Part shown: one piece after another, positions 1 through 8,652 of the stretch
How positions within the stretch are numbered: position 1 is the stretch's first letter
Layout: every line of letters begins with the position of its first letter
Assembly (NCBI RefSeq): GCF_014650915.1
Contig: NZ_BMVW01000020.1
Coordinates: forward strand, 71,164 to 135,163
DNA from: Streptomyces poonensis
Lineage (GTDB): Bacteria; Actinomycetota; Actinomycetes; Streptomycetales; Streptomycetaceae
Length of the DNA stretch: 64,000 bases
Direction: 5' to 3'
Made by a program: the position numbers and the translations under genes
The notes under the pieces: model-generated
What the model was told of the DNA's origin: nothing
Databases searched by the model: none
The model's input: only the letters and a program-made list of their open reading frames with translations

Positions 1-11
1 TCTCCCCTGGC

Positions 12-971
12 CTACTCGTCCTCGGCGCGGCTGAGCTTCACGTACGCCGCCGAGAATCCGGCGAGCAGTACGAGCAGCAGCAGGCCGAGCGCCGCCGCGG
101 CACCGTAGTCGTTGAAGTTGAAGGCGTACTGGTAGATCAGATAGACCACCGTCGTGGTCGAGCCCTCCGGTCCGGCGCCGCCCGTCAGCAGGAACGGCTC
201 GACGAAGACCTGCATCGTCGAGATGATCTGCATCAGCAGCATCAGCGAGAGGATGAGGCGCGTCTGCGGAACGGTGACATGCCAGATCTTCCGGAACAGG
301 CCGGCTCCGTCGAGTTCGGCCGCCTCGTACAGCTCGCCAGGGATGCCCTGGAGCGCGGCGAGGTAGATGAGGGCGGCGCCTCCCATGTTCATCCAGGTGG
401 AGGCGAGGACGACGGAGAGCATCGACAGATCCGCGTCCTGGAGCCACTGCTGTTCCGGCAGATGCAGAGTTCTCAGCAGTTCGTTGAGGAGTCCGTAGCC
501 GGGGTCGTAGAGGTATTTGAAGAGCAGCACGGAGGCGACCGGGGGCAGCATCACCGGCAGGTAGACCAGCAGCCGCAGATAGCCTTTGCCGTGGCGGAAC
601 TCGTTGATGACGATCGCCACGACGAACGGCACCGCGAATCCGAAGACCAGTGCCAGCACGGTGAACAGGAGCGTGTTGCGCCACGCCTGCCAGAAGGCCG
701 GATCGTTGAACACCGTCCTCAGGTTGTCCAGACCGACCCAGGTGACCTCGCCGCTCTCGGTCTTCTGGAAGGCCAGGAAGAACTCCCTGACCATCGGGTA
801 CCACGAGAACACGGCGAAGCAGACGACCGCGCCGATGAGGAATCCGTGAGCCGTCAGATGGCGCCGCAGGCTCTTGGTGAAGGATCCGCCAAAGGTCGCG
901 CGGGCTGGTTCGCGCGGCTCGGAAGGGCGGGAGGGTCCTGCCTTGCTCGGGGTCAGGCCGGTGGCCGACAT
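12..971 (-). CDS. Sugar ABC transporter permease (MalF-like)
   Basis: Inner-membrane subunit of a carbohydrate importer, 319 residues. About six hydrophobic helices follow a basic cytoplasmic N-terminus. The EAA loop that contacts the ATPase is visible as YEAAELDGAGLFRKIWHVTVP near residues 210-230, which is typical of the MalF/UgpA class. The frame is open further upstream, but the ATG at 971 has a GAGGAG ribosome site 4-5 bases before it, so I start there. It lies 125 bp downstream of the binding-protein gene on the same strand. The partner MalG-type permease is expected just left of the window. The substrate cannot be read from the sequence; a plant or fungal oligosaccharide is only a guess. 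Confidence 0.9.
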   Translation of the reverse strand: MSATGLTPSKAGPSRPSEPREPARATFGGSFTKSLRRHLTAHGFLIGAVVCFAVFSWYPMVREFFLAFQKTESGEVTWVGLDNLRTVFNDPAFWQAWRNTLLFTVLALVFGFAVPFVVAIVINEFRHGKGYLRLLVYLPVMLPPVASVLLFKYLYDPGYGLLNELLRTLHLPEQQWLQDADLSMLSVVLASTWMNMGGAALIYLAALQGIPGELYEAAELDGAGLFRKIWHVTVPQTRLILSLMLLMQIISTMQVFVEPFLLTGGAGPEGSTTTVVYLIYQYAFNFNDYGAAAALGLLLLVLLAGFSAAYVKLSRAEDE

Positions 972-1096
972 CGTCGCTCCTCGGTACTGGTCTGCCATGT
1001 CTGTCGCCGGCATGTCCGTCGCCGGGGCCAGGCCGTCGCGGGGCCAGGTCGTCGCCGGGCGGGACGGCCCGGTACGGTCCGCCCCGCCCGGACCGG

Positions 1097-2512
1097 TCAC
1101 TGGTCGGCCAGGATCTGGTTGACCTGCGACTCCGCGGTGGCGAGGAGCTCGTCGATGTCGGCGTCCTCGTTGGTGAGGATGCCGGACATCACGTTGTCGA
1201 GGACCTTGTAGACCTCCTGCGCCTTGGGCGGCTCGGCCTTGCCCGCGACGGGGTCGTCCATGAAGGCCTTGAAGTTCTCGACCGGCATGGTGGCGTGCTC
1301 GGCGCGGGCGGCGTCGTCCTTCGTCTTGGTCTCGTTCAGCCAGAAGTTGGGCTGCGGAATACCGACCGGCAGTCCGTCGGCCTTGCGGCGCGCCCAGTCG
1401 AACTGGCCCTTGTCCGCGGTGAGGGTCAGGAAGTTGAGCCAGGCGACGGCGGCCTTGACCTTGTCCGGGGATATCCCCTTCTTGATCATGTAGCTGTTGC
1501 CGCCGGCCAGGGTGTTCTGCCGGCCCGGGATCGGTCCCATGCCGAAGTTCCCGTACTTCGCGCCCAGTTGCTGGACCATGTAGGTGATGTCGTCGGGCGC
1601 GGCGAGGAACATGCCGAGCTTGTCGGTGGCGATCTGCTTCTGCAGGTCACCCCACTTCAGCAGCTGGGTCTTGCCCATGCTGTCGTCCTCCCAGCGCATG
1701 GCGTGGAGGTTCTCGGCGACCTGCTTGCCCAGCTCGTCGTTGAAGGCCGCCTTCTTGCCGCTCGCGTCGACGATCTCACCGCCGACGCTGTACATCTGGG
1801 CGGTGAAGTGCCAGCCGCCCTGGTTGCCGGCGCTGTACTCGCCGAAGCCGGCGATGCCGTCGCCGAGCCCGGCGATCTTCTTCGCCGCGGCCCGGACCTC
1901 CTCCCAGGTACGCGGGGGGTTGTCGGGATCGAGGCCGGCCTGGGTGAAGAGCTTGCGGTTGATCAGCAGGCCCATCGTGTAGTTGCTGGTGGGCAGACCG
2001 TACAGCTTGCCGTCCTGCTTGAGGGAGCTCAAAACATTGGGGTCGATGTCCTTCAGCAGCGGCACGGTCTTGTCGTTGACGTACGCGGTGATGTCCTCCG
2101 CCCCGTCGTTGTCGAGGACCTGCGGCAGGTCGGTGAAGTAGGTGTAGAAGACGTCCGGCTGGGACTTCGCCTTCAGCATGGCCGTGAAGCGCGGCGGCTC
2201 CAGGCACTGGCCCGGGGTGGAGCGGCCCTCGATCGTGACGTTCGGGTAGGTCTTGTTGAACTCCGCGACGTCCTGCTTCCACTCCTTCAGCTCGGCCGCC
2301 TTCGCCGTCGGCGGCATGCAGTCGATGGTGATCGTCACCTTCGTCTTCGGGTCCAGCGGGGCGGACGGATCCGACGAGCCGCTCCCCTGGGAAGCGCCGC
2401 CGCCGTTGTCGCTGCTGCTCGTGCCGCAGGCGGCGAGCGCGCTCAGCGTGAGAGCGGAGACGAGGGCGACCGCGCTGGCGCGGCGAGTACGGCGGAACCT
2501 GGCACTTCTCAT
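1097..2512 (-). CDS. Extracellular sugar-binding lipoprotein (ABC family 1)
   Basis: Substrate-binding component of the importer whose permease follows at 971. 471 residues. A basic N-terminus and hydrophobic stretch end in a lipobox (LSALAACG), so it is probably a lipoprotein on the outer face of the membrane. The body has the usual bilobed family 1 solute-binding features, such as YGLPTSNYTMGLLINRKLF and WEEVRAAAKKI. The frame is open to 2695, but the ATG at 2512 gives a proper signal peptide and has AAGGGG upstream. It is first in the visible operon. Ligand unknown. Confidence 0.9.
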   Translation of the reverse strand: MRSARFRRTRRASAVALVSALTLSALAACGTSSSDNGGGASQGSGSSDPSAPLDPKTKVTITIDCMPPTAKAAELKEWKQDVAEFNKTYPNVTIEGRSTPGQCLEPPRFTAMLKAKSQPDVFYTYFTDLPQVLDNDGAEDITAYVNDKTVPLLKDIDPNVLSSLKQDGKLYGLPTSNYTMGLLINRKLFTQAGLDPDNPPRTWEEVRAAAKKIAGLGDGIAGFGEYSAGNQGGWHFTAQMYSVGGEIVDASGKKAAFNDELGKQVAENLHAMRWEDDSMGKTQLLKWGDLQKQIATDKLGMFLAAPDDITYMVQQLGAKYGNFGMGPIPGRQNTLAGGNSYMIKKGISPDKVKAAVAWLNFLTLTADKGQFDWARRKADGLPVGIPQPNFWLNETKTKDDAARAEHATMPVENFKAFMDDPVAGKAEPPKAQEVYKVLDNVMSGILTNEDADIDELLATAESQVNQILADQ

Positions 2513-2599
2513 GGGTGGTCCCCTTCGGGCATGAACGTGGAGGTCACCCCACCACCAGACGGTGGGTGCGTTGTGGGGCGCGGCACACTCAACCATCCT

Positions 2600-2660
2600 C
2601 AACAGATGTACGCAAGATATCGCGTTGGTTTCGTAATTCATTGACAATCCGGAGTCTGTT
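2600..2660 (-). promoter_or_regulatory. Candidate promoter/operator of the sugar ABC operon
   Basis: An AT-richer patch upstream of the binding-protein gene. It includes an imperfect palindrome (ACGCAAGATATCGCGT, 2610-2625) of the sort bound by LacI-type regulators, and a TTGTCA hexamer on the minus strand (2642-2647). Spacing to a -10 is not ideal, so the assignment is tentative. No local regulator is visible next to it. Confidence 0.3.
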
Positions 2661-2744
2661 CGGCGTGGATCGCTCGTAGAGCACTCACGGAACACCCGGG
2701 CGTGCCCGGCTCCCGGAGGTTCCCCGCGACCGCTCCCACCGAGC

Positions 2745-2796
2745 CGAACGGGTGGTGCCCTCAGCCGGCTGTCCGGCTGAGGGCACCACCCGTTCG
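2745..2796. terminator. Perfect 24-bp hairpin, probable terminator
   Basis: Arms 2745-2768 and 2773-2796 are exact reverse complements around a 4-base loop (ctgt). It lies downstream of the methyltransferase stop (2907, minus strand) and upstream of the sugar-binding gene. It most likely ends methyltransferase transcription and insulates the ABC operon. There is no U-tract, as is common in Streptomyces. Confidence 0.85.
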
Positions 2797-2906
2797 CTGA
2801 TCGATGTCAGGCCGCCTCGACCACTGCCTCGGAGGCGAAGGGCACGTCGAGTTCGGCCTGCCCCGTGAAGACGGCACCCAGAGAAGTCACCCGAGAGCGC
2901 GGTGAC

Positions 2907-3977
2907 CTACGGCTTGATGTCGTACAGGACGTTGAAAGGGTCGTCCAGCGCGGACCGGGCCACGCTGCCGAAGCCCGCCTCGGCGCACAGACCGCGCACC
3001 ATCGTCTCGGGCATACCGCAGGTTCCGAGGGCGGCTCCGCCGTTCGCGAGGGACGTGGTCATGCAGTACAAGACGCTGAACCCGTAGAACATCGACGGAA
3101 CAGGGCCCACATTGTCCTCGGAACGGTCCGCGCAGTTGATCTCGAGCATCAGGTAGTCGCCGTCGTCCTTGACCGCGGCCCTGATGGCGGCAAGGAGCCG
3201 CTTCGGTTCCACCGCGTCATGGATGACGTCGAAGGTGGTGACGAGGTCGTAGCGCCCGGGAAGCCCCTGGGCGGCATCGACCGTCTCGAAGGTCACCCGG
3301 TCGGCGACACCGGCCTTCTCGGCGTTCGCCCGGGCGCGTTCCACCTGGGCCGGGAAGTTGTCGAACCCCGTGAAACGGGAGCGGGGGAACTTCTCGGCGA
3401 GCATGATCAGGGCACGGCCCGCGCCGCATCCCACGTCCGCGACGTCGATACCGCGCTCCAGCCGTTCGAGCACATGGGGAAAGGTGCTCAGCCCGCCGTG
3501 CACCATCAGGCTCTCGAACCAACTGCCGGTGAAACGGCTCATGCCGTCCCACAGGATGTCCGGGTAGTCGCTCTGCCGTACGCCTCCCCCGGTCCGGAAC
3601 GCCTCGATGAGTCGTTCGTACGGTGCCAGGACGGCGGGCATCAGCTGGTACACGCCGCCGAGGAACGTGGGCCCTGGTTCGTCAGCCAGAGCGGGGGCGT
3701 GCTCGGCCGGCAGTGCGAAACGCCCGGGTTCCGGTTCCTCCAGATAGCCCGCGGCGGTCAGACCGCGCAGCCACTCGCGTACATAACGCTCGTTCAGGTC
3801 CAGACGGCCCGCGAGCTCCTGGCTGCCGGCGGGGCCGCCGGCCGCCAGGTCCCGGAACAGGCCCAGCCGGTCGCCCAGGTGGCACAGACCGATCGTCATC
3901 GCCCCGCTGATGTCCCCGAGCGCCTTCTCCATGAAGGCTTCGGCCTTCGCTTCGTCCAGTTCGCGCTGCGCCGCCAT
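2907..3977 (-). CDS. Winged-helix class I SAM-dependent methyltransferase
   Basis: 356 residues. The N-terminal ~90 residues resemble the dimerisation/winged-helix part of this methyltransferase group (LGLFRDLAAGGPAGSQELAG; LNERYVREWLRGL). The C-terminal Rossmann fold carries the SAM motif I VADVGCGAGRALI near residue 180, followed by GFDNFPAQVE and LVTTFDVIHD. The start at 3977 has AGGAGG at good spacing; the longer frame upstream has no support. It stands alone between divergent and terminated neighbours. Substrate unknown: the family includes O-methyltransferases and uncharacterised housekeeping enzymes. Confidence 0.85.
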   Translation of the reverse strand: MAAQRELDEAKAEAFMEKALGDISGAMTIGLCHLGDRLGLFRDLAAGGPAGSQELAGRLDLNERYVREWLRGLTAAGYLEEPEPGRFALPAEHAPALADEPGPTFLGGVYQLMPAVLAPYERLIEAFRTGGGVRQSDYPDILWDGMSRFTGSWFESLMVHGGLSTFPHVLERLERGIDVADVGCGAGRALIMLAEKFPRSRFTGFDNFPAQVERARANAEKAGVADRVTFETVDAAQGLPGRYDLVTTFDVIHDAVEPKRLLAAIRAAVKDDGDYLMLEINCADRSEDNVGPVPSMFYGFSVLYCMTTSLANGGAALGTCGMPETMVRGLCAEAGFGSVARSALDDPFNVLYDIKP

Positions 3978-4348
3978 GGTGTTCCTCCTGGGGGCCGATC
4001 CGCTGGGTGCGACCGCCCCGGACGCCCGGGAAGCAAAGCACTGGGCAACTCCACCCCGCCAAGCCGGGCGTTCGGGCCGATCCGCCCCACCCGATCCGGA
4101 TATCGTACGCGCACCCTCGAGTTCCACGACGACTTCTCGTACATGTGGATGACGGCAGGGACCGCACGTCAGTCGGCCCCGCCGCAGATGGGCGAACAGG
4201 CGCAGAGGCGCAGCCGTACGCCGGGCCGACCCGGCTGCCGGGTGCGCACCGCCACCTCGTTTCGGGGACCGATGCCGGTCAGTCGCCGGTACGGGTGATT
4301 CCATGACCGCCCGCGTGCCACATCTGCGAGAGCGGGAACGGGTGCGAT
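3978..4348. other. Divergent intergenic region
   Basis: 371 bp between the divergent methyltransferase and PepSY lipoprotein genes. It must hold both promoters. Apart from the methyltransferase ribosome site I see no distinct motif, repeat or extra gene. Confidence 0.5.
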
Positions 4349-5038
4349 ATGTTCGAAATGAGCAAATTCATGCGTGTTTTCCGTCCGGGCACGTCGACGA
4401 CCCGTACTCGCCGAGCCGCCGCGGCCACCGTCTGCGCCGCAGCGTCCTGCGCGCTGCTGCTCACCGGATGCGGTGACAACGGTGGCCGGCAGCCCGCCTC
4501 CCGCTCCGAGGCCCCCGCTTCACCGGTGGGGGCCACGACGAACGGTCTGACCGAGGATCAGCGCGAACGCGAGGCGCTGATCCCCGCCGACAAGACCGGC
4601 TACCGCAAGGCCGCGAGCACCGCGGTCGACGAAGTGCCCGACGGGACGACCACCGAGATCGAACTGAAGCGGGACAACGACGACAAGCCGGTGTGGCGGG
4701 CCACGGTGGCCGCGAAGGACGGCACCGAGCACAAGGTGGACGTGGATGCCGCCACCGGCAAGGTCGTCAGCTCCCGCACCGACTCGGACCAGGACGGCGA
4801 CGACAAGCGCGACCTGGCCCAGCAGGTTTCCCAGGCCGAGATCTCCTCGCAGAAGGCGGTCGACACCGCCACCAGCCGCACCAAGGGCACCGTCACCTCC
4901 GTCAAACTCGACGACACCGACGATGGCACCCCCATCTGGTCCGTCGACATCGTCACGACCGACGACTGGAACAAGACCACCTACGACGTCGACGCCACCA
5001 ACGGCAAGGTCCTGCGCAAGCACGTCGACCGCGACTAG
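4349..5038 (+). CDS. PepSY-domain lipoprotein
   Basis: 229 residues. A signal peptide with lipobox LLLTGCGD near residue 38 is followed by a short disordered Ser/Ala-rich linker. Then come two PepSY repeats, each with the family pattern of an acidic helix plus a strand ending in VDAATGKVV or VDATNGKVL. PepSY lipoproteins are anchored on the outer face and are thought to bind or inhibit peptidases or assist their folding; the partner here is not visible. Three in-frame ATGs (4349, 4361, 4370) are possible starts and no ribosome site decides between them. Monocistronic by context. Confidence 0.85.
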   Translation: MFEMSKFMRVFRPGTSTTRTRRAAAATVCAAASCALLLTGCGDNGGRQPASRSEAPASPVGATTNGLTEDQREREALIPADKTGYRKAASTAVDEVPDGTTTEIELKRDNDDKPVWRATVAAKDGTEHKVDVDAATGKVVSSRTDSDQDGDDKRDLAQQVSQAEISSQKAVDTATSRTKGTVTSVKLDDTDDGTPIWSVDIVTTDDWNKTTYDVDATNGKVLRKHVDRD

Positions 5039-5595
5039 GACCCTTCTGATGGCTCTTGGTCGGACATCATCCGGCCAGTCGGCGCTACGCGGCGTGACTC
5101 GCGAGGCGTTGACTGTCTTGTCAGGCCCGCACGTAACCGCTCAGAAACGGTTTCAAGAGCCGTCAGGACGGCCTAGCGGCACGGCAAAGCGTCGGCTCCC
5201 GGCCCCGGCGGGGTCCGGGAACGCCGCCCGCACAGTGTGCAGTCCGATCCGGCCGTGCCGGCCGACCACTTCCAGGGCCGGCACGCGCCTGAACCACGGT
5301 TCCAAGCTGAGCAGCCGGTGGTATCCGGTGGAACGGTGCAGCCATGCTCGGCCAGGAGGGGGTCGGCCCTGGCGGACCACCTGGGCGGGGCCCATCCGAG
5401 GAGGGGGAACCCGAGCCCGGCCTGACCGGACGAGGCTGACCCGTACCAGGCCGATCCGGAGGGGGCGCACCTGGCACTGGCTTCCCCGAAGGCAGCCGCC
5501 CTACGGAGCCTGGTCAGCACCGAGTCAGCGCGGACGACCCGAGGGCACTCGTCGAGCGTCCGAGCGGCTCTTCCACGGTCCGTGGCCGTGCGACA
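5039..5595. other. Gene-poor interval
   Basis: About 560 bp with only short overlapping frames in both orientations. None resembles a known family. No clear terminator follows the PepSY gene. Confidence 0.4.
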
Positions 5596-6015
5596 TCACG
5601 CGCATCCCCCGCGGCGCGGCCTCGTCAACGCGTCCACGATCAGGAGCTGGGCCGTGGCGTAGGTGAGCATGACCAGACGGGCCGGCCGGTGAAGTCGACG
5701 CCCGCCGCGCCCGGCCCCACGAGCAGGTCGACCCCGACGAAGACCACTCCGCCCCGGGCCGCTCCCCCCCGGGCCGCTCCGCCCGGGCCGCTCCCCCAGG
5801 CTGCTCTCGCGCCCCGCACGCGCGCGGTGGTGGCCATGAGCATCAGTACCAGGCTGTGAAGCGCGATCACCGGGATCATCAGCGGGCCGGGCCCGGCACG
5901 GGCGCCGCCAGGCCGGCCCCGGCGAGGACGGAACCGTGCCGCGTGCCGGTCGTCCGGCACAGGACCACCGCGAGCAGAGGGACGAGCAGCGGTTCGGTGA
6001 CCCACTCGGGCGCGG
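5596..6015 (-). pseudogene. Decayed lysoplasmalogenase (YhhN family)
   Basis: Reading the minus strand in shifting frames gives pieces of a YhhN integral membrane protein: VTEPLLVPLLAVVLCR, then IPVIALHSLVLMLMATTARVRGA, then VVFVGVDLLV, then VMLTYATAQLLIV. These match, in order, the KP-LL helix, the Y-LV-SM helix, the GA-LF-SD-L motif and the final YYAAQ-LI helix of lysoplasmalogenases. No single frame covers them, the middle is a GC-rich repeat and the N-terminal helices are missing. Family identity is inferred from motif order; confidence is moderate. Confidence 0.6.
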
Positions 6016-6030
6016 GCGGATCCACGGCGA

Positions 6031-6110
6031 CGGCCGACAGATCACGGGGACCGCCGGCAAATCACGGCGATGGTCGGCAGATCATGGCAGCGGCCGGCAG
6101 ATCACGGCAG
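6031..6110. repeat. Four 20-bp tandem repeats
   Basis: Four consecutive 20-bp units (6031, 6051, 6071, 6091), each containing a core close to GGCAGATCACGG, with a weaker fifth unit possible at 6011. They lie 200-275 bp upstream of the first secreted polysaccharide-active gene and outside any convincing coding frame. Confidence 0.8.
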
Positions 6111-6250
6111 CGACCGCGCCGGACCGCAACCGCTTCGGCCTCGCCCCGGTTGCTCGTCGGTGCCCAGCCCGCCAACCCCCACTTAATGAAAGCCAAAAGA
6201 AAAGCCGCGTCCGAAACCTTGACCGCGACCTGCACGGCGGGCAAGGTTCC

Positions 6251-6264
6251 GGAGAGCGCTCTCC
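6251..6264. promoter_or_regulatory. GAGCGCTC-core palindrome (LacI/CebR-type operator)
   Basis: GGAGAGCGCTCTCC is a perfect 14-bp palindrome 41 bp before the ATG of the beta-helix protein. It has the same GAGCGCTC core as the Streptomyces CebR operator (TGGGAGCGCTCCCA). A LacI-family gene sits 15 kb away in the same island. That it binds that regulator, or the chromosomal CebR, is inference. Confidence 0.6.
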
Positions 6265-6305
6265 GACCGCGCTCTCCCACCCGTTCCGCGTCAAGGAGTC
6301 CCCCC

Positions 6306-8507
6306 ATGCCCCCTGTCGGCATACCCCCGACGGCGCCGGTGCCGGTGCCGCGCAGACCCGGCCGCCGCGGCCTCGTCGGCGTCCTGGTCACCGCCCTGGC
6401 CGCCGCCCTGCTCGCCGTCGTCCCCGCCGCGCAGGCCCAGGCCGCACCCGTGCTGTTGTCCCAGGGCAAGCCGGTCACCGCCTCCAGCCAGGAGCACTAC
6501 GGCACCCCGGCGACCGCGGCCGTCGACGGCGACAACGGCACCCGCTGGTCCAGCGCCGCCTCCGACCCGCAGTGGATCCGCGTCGACCTCGGCGCCTCCG
6601 CCTCCCTCAGCCAGGTCGAGCTGCGCTGGGAGGCCGCCTACGCCAAGTCGTACCGGATCGAGACGTCCCAGAACGGCACGGACTGGTCGACGGCCTACTC
6701 CACCACCACCGGCGCCGGGGGCACGGAGACCGTGAACGTCTCCGGCACCGCCCGCTACGTGCGCATGTACGGAACCGCCCGCGCCACCCAGTACGGCTAC
6801 TCCCTCTGGGAGTTCAAGGTGTACGGCACCACCGGCGACGACCCCGGCCCGGTCATCCCGGGCGGCGGCGACCTCGGCCCGAACGTGCACGTCTTCGACC
6901 CGTCCACGCCCGGCATCCAGGCCAAGCTGGACCAGGTCTTCAAGGAGCAGGAGTCGGCGCAGTTCGGCTCCGGCCGGCACGCCTTCCTCTTCAAGCCGGG
7001 CACGTACGACAACCTCAACGCCCAGATCGGCTTCTACACCCAGATCGCCGGCCTCGGACTGCGCCCCGACGACACGACGATCAACGGTGACATCACCGTC
7101 GACGCCGGCTGGTTCAACGGCAACGCCACCCAGAACTTCTGGCGCGGCGCGGAGAACCTCGCCGTGAAGCCGGTCAACGGAACCAACCGCTGGGCGGTGT
7201 CCCAGGCCGCCTCCTTCCGCCGGATGCACGTCAAGGGCGGCCTCAACCTCGCGCCCAACGGCTACGGCTGGGCCAGCGGCGGCTACATCGCCGACAGCAG
7301 GATCGACGGCCAGGTCGGCAACTACTCGCAGCAGCAGTGGTACACCCGCGACAGCTCCATCGGAGGCTGGTCCAACAGCGTCTGGAACCAGGTCTTCTCA
7401 GGTGTCGAGGGCGCTCCCGCCACCGGCTTCCCCGAGCCCCGCTACACCACGCTCGACACGACGCCGATCTCCCGCGAGAAGCCCTTCCTCTACCTGGACG
7501 GCAACGAGTACAAGGTCTTCGCCCCCGCCAAGCGCACCAACGCCCGCGGCACCACCTGGGCGAACGGCACCCCGCAGGGCGAGTCGATCCCGCTGAGCAG
7601 GTTCTACGTCGTCAAGCCCGGCGCCACGGCCGCCACCATCAACGCCGCCCTCGACCAGGGCCTGCACCTGCTCTTCACCCCCGGCGTCTACCACGTCGAC
7701 CGGACGATCAACGTGAACCGGGCCGACACCATCGTGCTGGGCCTCGGCCTCGCCACGATCATCCCGGACAACGGGGTGACCGCCATGAAGGTCGCCGACG
7801 TCGACGGCGTACGGCTCGCCGGCTTCCTCATCGACGCCGGACCGGTCAACTCCCCGACCCTGCTGGAGATCGGCCCGCAGGGCGCGTCCGCCGACCACAC
7901 GGCCGACCCCACCACCGTGCAGGACGTCTACATCCGCATCGGCGGCGCGGGCGCGGGCAAGGCCACCACCAGCATGGTGGTCAACAGCCACGACACCATC
8001 ATCGACCACACCTGGGTGTGGCGGGCCGACCACGGCGACGGCGTCGGCTGGGAGACCAACCGCGCCGACTACGGCGTCCGCGTCAACGGCGACGACGTCC
8101 TGGCCACCGGACTCTTCGTCGAGCACTTCAACAAGTACGACGTCGAGTGGTACGGCGAACGCGGCCGGACGATCTTCTACCAGAACGAGAAGGCGTACGA
8201 CGCCCCGAACCAGGCCGCCATCCAGAACGGCTCGACGAAGGGGTACGCCGCCTACCGGGTCGACGACTCGGTGGACACCCATGAGGCATGGGGCCTGGGC
8301 AGCTACTGCAACTACAACGTGGACCCGGACATCCGCCAGGACCACGGCTTCAAGGCACCGGTCAAGGCAGGGGTGAAGTTCCACAGTCTGCTGGTGGTGT
8401 CACTCGGCGGCATGGGCCACTACAACCACGTCATCAACGACACCGGCGCCTCCACGGTGCCCGCCGGCACCTCGACCGTGCCGTCCACCGTCGTGTCCTA
8501 CCCCTGA
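6306..8507 (+). CDS. Secreted F5/8C (CBM32-like) plus right-handed beta-helix protein
   Basis: 733 residues, extracellular. A long signal peptide (LLAVVPAAQAQA) is followed by an F5/8 type C carbohydrate-binding domain at about residues 50-175 (LSQGKPVTASS, RWSSAASDPQWIRVDLG, YGYSLWEFKVYG). The rest is a parallel beta-helix resembling polysaccharide hydrolases or lyases of the GH55/GH87/pectate-lyase-3 type (YALDLR-like rungs, VVNSHDTIIDHTWVWRADHG, YGVRVNGDDVLATGLFVEHF). Homologues are often labelled adenylyl cyclase in databases, which the sequence does not support. ATG 6306 follows AAGGAG. First gene of the island, downstream of the palindrome at 6251. Substrate not assignable. Confidence 0.85.
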   Translation: MPPVGIPPTAPVPVPRRPGRRGLVGVLVTALAAALLAVVPAAQAQAAPVLLSQGKPVTASSQEHYGTPATAAVDGDNGTRWSSAASDPQWIRVDLGASASLSQVELRWEAAYAKSYRIETSQNGTDWSTAYSTTTGAGGTETVNVSGTARYVRMYGTARATQYGYSLWEFKVYGTTGDDPGPVIPGGGDLGPNVHVFDPSTPGIQAKLDQVFKEQESAQFGSGRHAFLFKPGTYDNLNAQIGFYTQIAGLGLRPDDTTINGDITVDAGWFNGNATQNFWRGAENLAVKPVNGTNRWAVSQAASFRRMHVKGGLNLAPNGYGWASGGYIADSRIDGQVGNYSQQQWYTRDSSIGGWSNSVWNQVFSGVEGAPATGFPEPRYTTLDTTPISREKPFLYLDGNEYKVFAPAKRTNARGTTWANGTPQGESIPLSRFYVVKPGATAATINAALDQGLHLLFTPGVYHVDRTINVNRADTIVLGLGLATIIPDNGVTAMKVADVDGVRLAGFLIDAGPVNSPTLLEIGPQGASADHTADPTTVQDVYIRIGGAGAGKATTSMVVNSHDTIIDHTWVWRADHGDGVGWETNRADYGVRVNGDDVLATGLFVEHFNKYDVEWYGERGRTIFYQNEKAYDAPNQAAIQNGSTKGYAAYRVDDSVDTHEAWGLGSYCNYNVDPDIRQDHGFKAPVKAGVKFHSLLVVSLGGMGHYNHVINDTGASTVPAGTSTVPSTVVSYP

Positions 8508-8538
8508 CCCTCGACCGAGCCGCCTGTCGGCCACAGCT

Positions 8539-8582
8539 CCCCTCCGGGCCGGGTGACACCCCCGCGCCCCGACCCGGAGGGG
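8539..8582. terminator. Weak hairpin between secreted genes
   Basis: Ten-base arms CCCCTCCGGG (8539-8548) and CCCGGAGGGG (8573-8582) with a 24-base loop in the 145-bp gap after the beta-helix gene. It could attenuate read-through; the long loop makes it uncertain. Confidence 0.35.
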
Positions 8583-8652
8583 CCACCACGGCCATCGAAC
8601 GGTGCTCCCCCTCCTCGCCCCGTCGGCTCTCCCCAACCCGCCAGGAGCAGAT

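Noticed and set aside
6031..6110. CRISPR array
   Set aside because: Contiguous 20-bp imperfect units with no unique spacers.
6306..8507. Adenylyl cyclase annotation for the beta-helix protein
   Set aside because: Homologues sometimes carry that name, but no cyclase motif is present; the repeats and F5/8C domain fit a glycan-active protein.
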